DNA of 64,000 nucleotides from NCBI RefSeq assembly GCF_004125265.1, contig NZ_RDTE01000003.1:4712001-4776000 (forward strand), given 5' to 3'. The stretch's first letter is position 1; each line of letters opens with the position of its first letter. This DNA comes from Streptomyces lydicus. Its GTDB lineage: Bacteria; Actinomycetota; Actinomycetes; Streptomycetales; Streptomycetaceae. Under the pieces are notes generated by a model that saw only the letters and a list, made by a program, of their open reading frames with translations, was not told where the DNA came from and did not search any database. Made by a program: the position numbers and the translations under genes. Positions 60,800 to 64,000 of the stretch are shown here, piece after piece.

Positions 60800-61364
60800 G
60801 CCCTGGGGTGATCAGACTGCATCTGGCCTGGGTAAACGCTGCTTCTCTGGGTCGTCTCGTGGGGTCCCGTGTTGCCCCTCGTGACCGGTGTTGACCGGGC
60901 TGAAGGGCACGGATGGGGCACGCCCGGCTGCGATGCTGATCGCGCAGCGGCAGAGGCTTGCCGCCCGGCGAAGAACCCTGATTCAGGGGCAGAGTCTCCG
61001 CAGTCGGTTTGCGGGTGCATTGTTCGGCATGTTGTCGCAGCTGACAATTCCCCTTCCGCTATTGGCTTGTCGTGTCCGCAGGCTGCGCTATGCACACATG
61101 CTGCGGAGGAACGCTCGCCGACGCGACTACGGCCTGACCTGGTAGTACGCGCGCATGCCTCTCGGGACCAACGCTGCAACGTGCTGGCCCCGGTGGCGTT
61201 CGGCCTGATGCCCAACGGTGTTGCGGGCTCCCCGTCTTGGGGCCTGGTGGTGCCCGGTGATGTCGGCCACGCCCTCGATACCGGCATCGCCCCGGCCTCC
61301 ACCTGCCCCCCCGCGGTGCTGCGATCATGCCGCGAGGACCGAGCGTTCCATGGCCGCGCACGGC

Positions 61365-61799
61365 CTAGTCAGGCCGCACGGAATCGAGCAGTGCGGCGCA
61401 TCGGGCGAGCAGGCCGACAAGCGTTGCCCGCTCCTCGTCGGTGAACTCGGCGGCCAGTGCCCGCTCCACTGGTACCGCCCGCGCGTCGGCGTTCTCCATG
61501 ACGGCGCGGCCCTCATCCGTGAGCCGGGTCTCCAGGACGTTCTTGTGCCACTCGTGCGGAGTGCGCTCGATGAGGCCGCGCTCCTGGAGGTTCTTCAGCA
61601 CCGTGTTCATGGTCGGCGGTGTCACTCCGCACGCTCGCGCCAGCGCGGCGGCCGAGATGCCGGGCCGCTCGGAGCTGTAGAGCAGAGCCGCGTACTGCGG
61701 GACCGTCAGACCGGTCGGCTTCAGCGCCGCGTGCTTGGCACCGTTCAGAGCCTGCTCGGCGCGCTTGATGGAAGAACCGAGGCGCTCGGACACGGGCAT
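61365..61799 (-). CDS. MarR family transcriptional regulator
   Basis: 144 residues. The winged helix is clear: LTVPQYAALLYSSERPGISA, then CGVTPPTMNTVLKNLQERGL and RLTDEGRAVM. The ATG at 61799 is preceded by GGAG at nine bases. A longer start at 61808 is less well placed. It is divergent from the beta-propeller protein gene, which it probably controls; the A/T-rich promoter between them is noted separately. Confidence 0.93.
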   Translation of the reverse strand: MPVSERLGSSIKRAEQALNGAKHAALKPTGLTVPQYAALLYSSERPGISAAALARACGVTPPTMNTVLKNLQERGLIERTPHEWHKNVLETRLTDEGRAVMENADARAVPVERALAAEFTDEERATLVGLLARCAALLDSVRPD

Positions 61800-61880
61800 G
61801 GACGTCATCTCCGCATCGTAACGGCCATAAAGCAGGGAAGCTCTCACCCAGCAATGAGTACCCATATGTGAATTAGGGCC

Positions 61881-61908
61881 TTGACGAAAATTAGAGTTCG
61901 AATATAGC
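61881..61908 (+). promoter_or_regulatory. Sigma-70-like promoter of the beta-propeller gene
   Basis: TTGACG (61881-61886) and TATAGC (61903-61908) are spaced 16 bases in an unusually A/T-rich stretch. TTCGAA lies between the two boxes. The MarR regulator encoded to the left could bind here. Confidence 0.5.
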
Positions 61909-61973
61909 TTCGTGCGCATTCGATCGCATGCGGACGACACTCGTATGCGCCGGCAACGGGGAGGCACCCACCC

Positions 61974-63011
61974 ATGTCCCAAGCGATCACACGGCGCGCT
62001 CTGATCTCGGCCGCCTTGTCCCTGACCGCCACCGTCGTGCCGCTCGCCGTCACCGTGAGCGGCCAATCCGCGGCCATGTCACCGGCCTCGCACGCCGCCG
62101 CCCGGCACGAGACCCGCACTCGCATCTCCACCGCGTTCGACCTGCCCGGCACCCGCGTGTACCCGGAAGGCATCGCTGCCGACTCGCGCACCGGCGACAT
62201 CTACGTCGGCTCGTACGCGACCGGCGCCGTCTACAAGGCGACGCCCGGACATCGCACCGCCCAACTCTTTCTGCCGTCCGGCACCGACGGGCGCACCACC
62301 GCCAACGGCTTGAAGATCGACCGTGCCGGCCGACTGTGGGTCATCGACTCGACCGCCGGCGTCGCCGTCTACGACCTTCGCGACCACAAGCTCATCGCCC
62401 GCTTCGACGTGACCGGGAGCGCCAAGTCGTTCGTCAACGACCTGGCGATCGGCCCGGACGGCAGCGCCTATCTGACCGACAGCTACCGGGGTGTCCTCTA
62501 CCGCGTCACGCCCCGGCAGCTGGCGCGGGCCGCCGCGCACGGCGGGCGTGCCGAGCTGACCACGGCCTACGACCTGGCCGGTGCGCTCCCCAACGCCCCG
62601 GCCGGCGGCGTCGCGCTCAACGGCATCGTGGCCGACCCCTCCGGCCGTTATCTGTTGACAGTCGACATGACCGCGGGCACCCTCTACCGCGTCGACGTGG
62701 CGTCGGGAGCGGTACGCCAAGTCGCCCTGCACGGCGGAGACGCGCTGCACGGTGACGGCCTCGAAATGCGCGGCAACACCCTCTGGGTCGTTCACAACGT
62801 GACCAACGCCATCAGCCGGTGGAAGGTCGGCGACGACGGCGCGTCCGCCTGCATGGAGCGCCGCATCACCGACCAGGCGCTCCAGATCCCGACCACGATC
62901 GTCCACAGCCGTGGCCGGACGCTCGTCGTCCGCTCCCAATTCGACAAGGGCGGCCCGATGGGCCCCGGGACGCCGCAGCCGTTCACGGTGGCCGAGGCGG
63001 ACGGCATCTGA
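61974..63011 (+). CDS. Exported SMP-30/gluconolactonase-like beta-propeller protein
   Basis: 345 residues. The N-terminus (ITRRALISAALSLTATVV) has a twin-arginine-like signal. The mature part contains repeated blades (YPEGIAADSRTGDIYVGSY, NGLKIDRAGRLWVID, NDLAIGPDGSAYLTDSY, NGIVADPSGRYLL) like SMP-30/gluconolactonase family propellers. The substrate, perhaps a lactone or organophosphate, is unknown. GGGGAGG precedes the ATG at 61974. It is divergent from a MarR regulator. Confidence 0.85.
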   Translation: MSQAITRRALISAALSLTATVVPLAVTVSGQSAAMSPASHAAARHETRTRISTAFDLPGTRVYPEGIAADSRTGDIYVGSYATGAVYKATPGHRTAQLFLPSGTDGRTTANGLKIDRAGRLWVIDSTAGVAVYDLRDHKLIARFDVTGSAKSFVNDLAIGPDGSAYLTDSYRGVLYRVTPRQLARAAAHGGRAELTTAYDLAGALPNAPAGGVALNGIVADPSGRYLLTVDMTAGTLYRVDVASGAVRQVALHGGDALHGDGLEMRGNTLWVVHNVTNAISRWKVGDDGASACMERRITDQALQIPTTIVHSRGRTLVVRSQFDKGGPMGPGTPQPFTVAEADGI

Positions 63012-63210
63012 ACCGTCGTCCCGACGAGGAACGTCATGATCTGCGGCAGGAAAGGGGTGCACGTCTCCTGGTCCGCTCCCGCATCCGTCCCACCGCGCTT
63101 CTGCGCGAGTTCATAGCTGCGAGGAGGCTTGTGGGTGTCAACTCTGCCCGCTGGTGGGCGCGTTATGGCAGTGCATGGCGTGCGACCTACGAGCGGACCG
63201 GAGAACAGAT

Positions 63211-63237
63211 AAGCCCCAGGTCCCTGACCTGGGGCTT
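63211..63237. terminator. GGTC-core palindrome, copy E
   Basis: AAGCCCCAGGTC and GACCTGGGGCTT flank CCT, identical to copy D. It lies five bases before the second tRNA-like 3'-half. Confidence 0.75.
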
Positions 63238-63242
63238 CCATA

Positions 63243-63293
63243 TGGAGCGGGTGACGGGAATCGAACCCGCGCTCTGAGCTTGGGAATCAACGG
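63243..63293 (-). repeat. tRNA-Gly-like 3'-half, copy E
   Basis: Minus strand: CCGTTGATTCCCAAGCTC, GCGCGGGTTCGATTCCCG, TCACCCGCTCCA. Together with its hairpin (63211-63293), it matches copy D over about 83 bp with three mismatches. The direct repeats D and E bracket 2.5 kb containing the MarR/propeller pair. The 5' half of the tRNA is absent. Confidence 0.8.
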
Positions 63294-63537
63294 CGCGTTG
63301 GGCGATGGCGGCGCCCTGAACTGCGACTATCTGGGTACGGGGCCTTGTTGGAGGCAGTCAGTTTGACCGCTGCTGACCCTGGTGTACCGCCCTAAAGGGC
63401 TGGGATGGGGCTGGCCCCGATGGGGTGGAGGCGGAGGCCACGTGGCGACGCGGGCTCGGGTGCGGAGAGGCGCAGTGGGTCGGCGCTGGCGCTGAGGTGC
63501 GCAGGCGCGAACGCGGCGAGCTACGGGATTAGCAGCC

Positions 63538-64000
63538 CTAGGTGTATTGCCCTGTGAGGTTGGGGGCGCGGCTGGCGGGTGGCTGGCCCTTGAGGGCGGT
63601 GTGTCCGCGGTGGTGATTGTAGGTGTGAAGCCACTGTGGGAACGCTTGTCGGCGTTCGGTCTCTGAGCGGTAGGAGCGGGCGTAGGCCCATTCGTCGAGC
63701 ATGGTCCGGTTGAGGCGTTCGACTTTGCCGTTCGTCTGCGGTCGGTAGGGCCGGGTTCGCTTGTGGGTGATGCCGGCCGCCGTGAGGGCGCGGCGCCAGT
63801 CGCGTGAGCGGTAGCAGGCGCCGTTGTCGGTCAGGACGCGTTCGACGGTGATCCCGCAGGCGGTGAAGAACGCCTGGGCGCGGGCCCAGAAGCCTGTGGC
63901 GGTCTCCTTCTTCTCATCTGTGTGGATCTCGCTGTAGGCGAGGCGGGAGTGGTCGTCGACGGCGGTGTGGATGTAGCTGTAGCCGGCGCCGGAGCGGGTC
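63538..64000 (-). mobile_element. IS481-type transposase, C-terminal part (cut by window edge)
   Basis: The minus-strand frame enters from the right edge and gives about 154 residues of a DDE integrase-core transposase: AVDDHSRLAYSE (first Asp), VLTDNGACYRS (second Asp), RTRPYRPQTNGKVERLNRT (Glu) and YNHHRGHTALKGQPPASR. The pattern is IS481-like. The stop is at 63538-63540. The rest of the element and its left-hand terminal repeat lie beyond the edge; a right-hand terminal repeat could be in 63480-63540 but I cannot define it. Confidence 0.9.

Larger units (their letters stand above)
60436..61364. other. Non-coding region around tRNA-remnant copy D
   Basis: This gap of about 930 bp contains the GGTC hairpin and tRNA 3'-half at 60717-60799. 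The flank at about 60850-60930 reads, on the minus strand, GGGCGTGCCCCATCCGTGCC and then CGGTCAACACCGGTCACG repeats, reminiscent of integrase arm sites. I see no full gene. A second copy of the same structure lies 2.5 kb to the right. Confidence 0.5.
63012..63537. other. Non-coding region around tRNA-remnant copy E
   Basis: 526 bp with the hairpin at 63211-63237, the tRNA 3'-half at 63243-63293 and a flank (63350-63420) that again shows repeats like GACCGCTGCTGACC and GGGATGGGGC, similar to the flank of copy D. The transposase end follows. No full gene is visible. Confidence 0.5.

Noticed and set aside
60749..63293. Two complete tRNA genes
   Set aside because: Only the 3' halves are present; there is no D arm or matching acceptor 5' strand, so no cloverleaf can form.

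Overview
The window is high-GC (about 70% or more by eye), densely coded DNA with strong G/C preference at third codon positions, frequent GTG starts and GGAGG-type ribosome sites. It carries actinobacterial families such as an SCO2400-type protein, DUF3159, DUF4232, YqeB-like, WXG100 proteins and CYP105-like P450s. A Streptomyces or close relative is the natural reading. There is no rRNA, no intact tRNA, no CRISPR array and no large biosynthetic cluster.

Layout. 0-24.5 kb is a mosaic of regulators, membrane proteins and secreted enzymes: a cut-off P450, a membrane Ser/Thr kinase, two TetR regulators, an ABC ATPase whose permease has been deleted, a frameshifted secreted lipase, a histidine kinase/response regulator pair, a DUF3159-P450-ferredoxin operon, a Tat lipoprotein deacetylase, LysR/EamA/GNAT genes, an orphan SUKH-3 immunity-like gene, a LamG protein and a sigma factor with an N-terminal repeat tail.

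24.5-38.3 kb is the most interesting part: a type VII secretion (ESX-like) effector locus. An EccC-type ATPase of 1465 residues (three ATPase modules) points rightward. Facing it is a leftward run of six genes: two small WXG100-type proteins, a 242-residue protein placed like an effector chaperone, a 1505-residue effector (WXG/LXG-like head with a YxxxD motif, hydrophobic hairpin, RHS/YD-repeat shell, C-terminal ADP-ribosyltransferase-like tip), an overlapping acidic immunity candidate, and a second protein that repeats the effector head without the RHS shell. A 42-nt TTCG hairpin separates the convergent transcripts, and a near-perfect 30-bp inverted repeat lies between the EccC gene and a divergent membrane gene.

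38.6-53.5 kb holds a PadR/membrane-protein pair, lipoproteins, a MarR regulator divergent from an Old Yellow Enzyme, a quinone oxidoreductase, a three-gene ABC transporter, a LysR regulator divergent from a homogentisate-dioxygenase-like gene, and two small secreted proteins. 53.6-64 kb holds an SDR/SRPBCC/MFS operon divergent from an XRE regulator, a decayed arsenic operon (Acr3 tail plus ArsC), a lipase with IPT/TIG domains, a MarR/beta-propeller pair and an IS481-type transposase running off the right edge.

Two themes recur. First, decay: an ABC-permease/response-regulator deletion scar, a one-base frameshift in the lipase, an SRPBCC gene with a stop and a frameshift, a beheaded SDR and an Acr3 tail. 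Second, a dispersed repeat: a GGTC-core palindrome (five copies), next to 3'-halves of a tRNA-Gly-like gene at two and possibly four sites, which suggests old integration sites in an accessory region.
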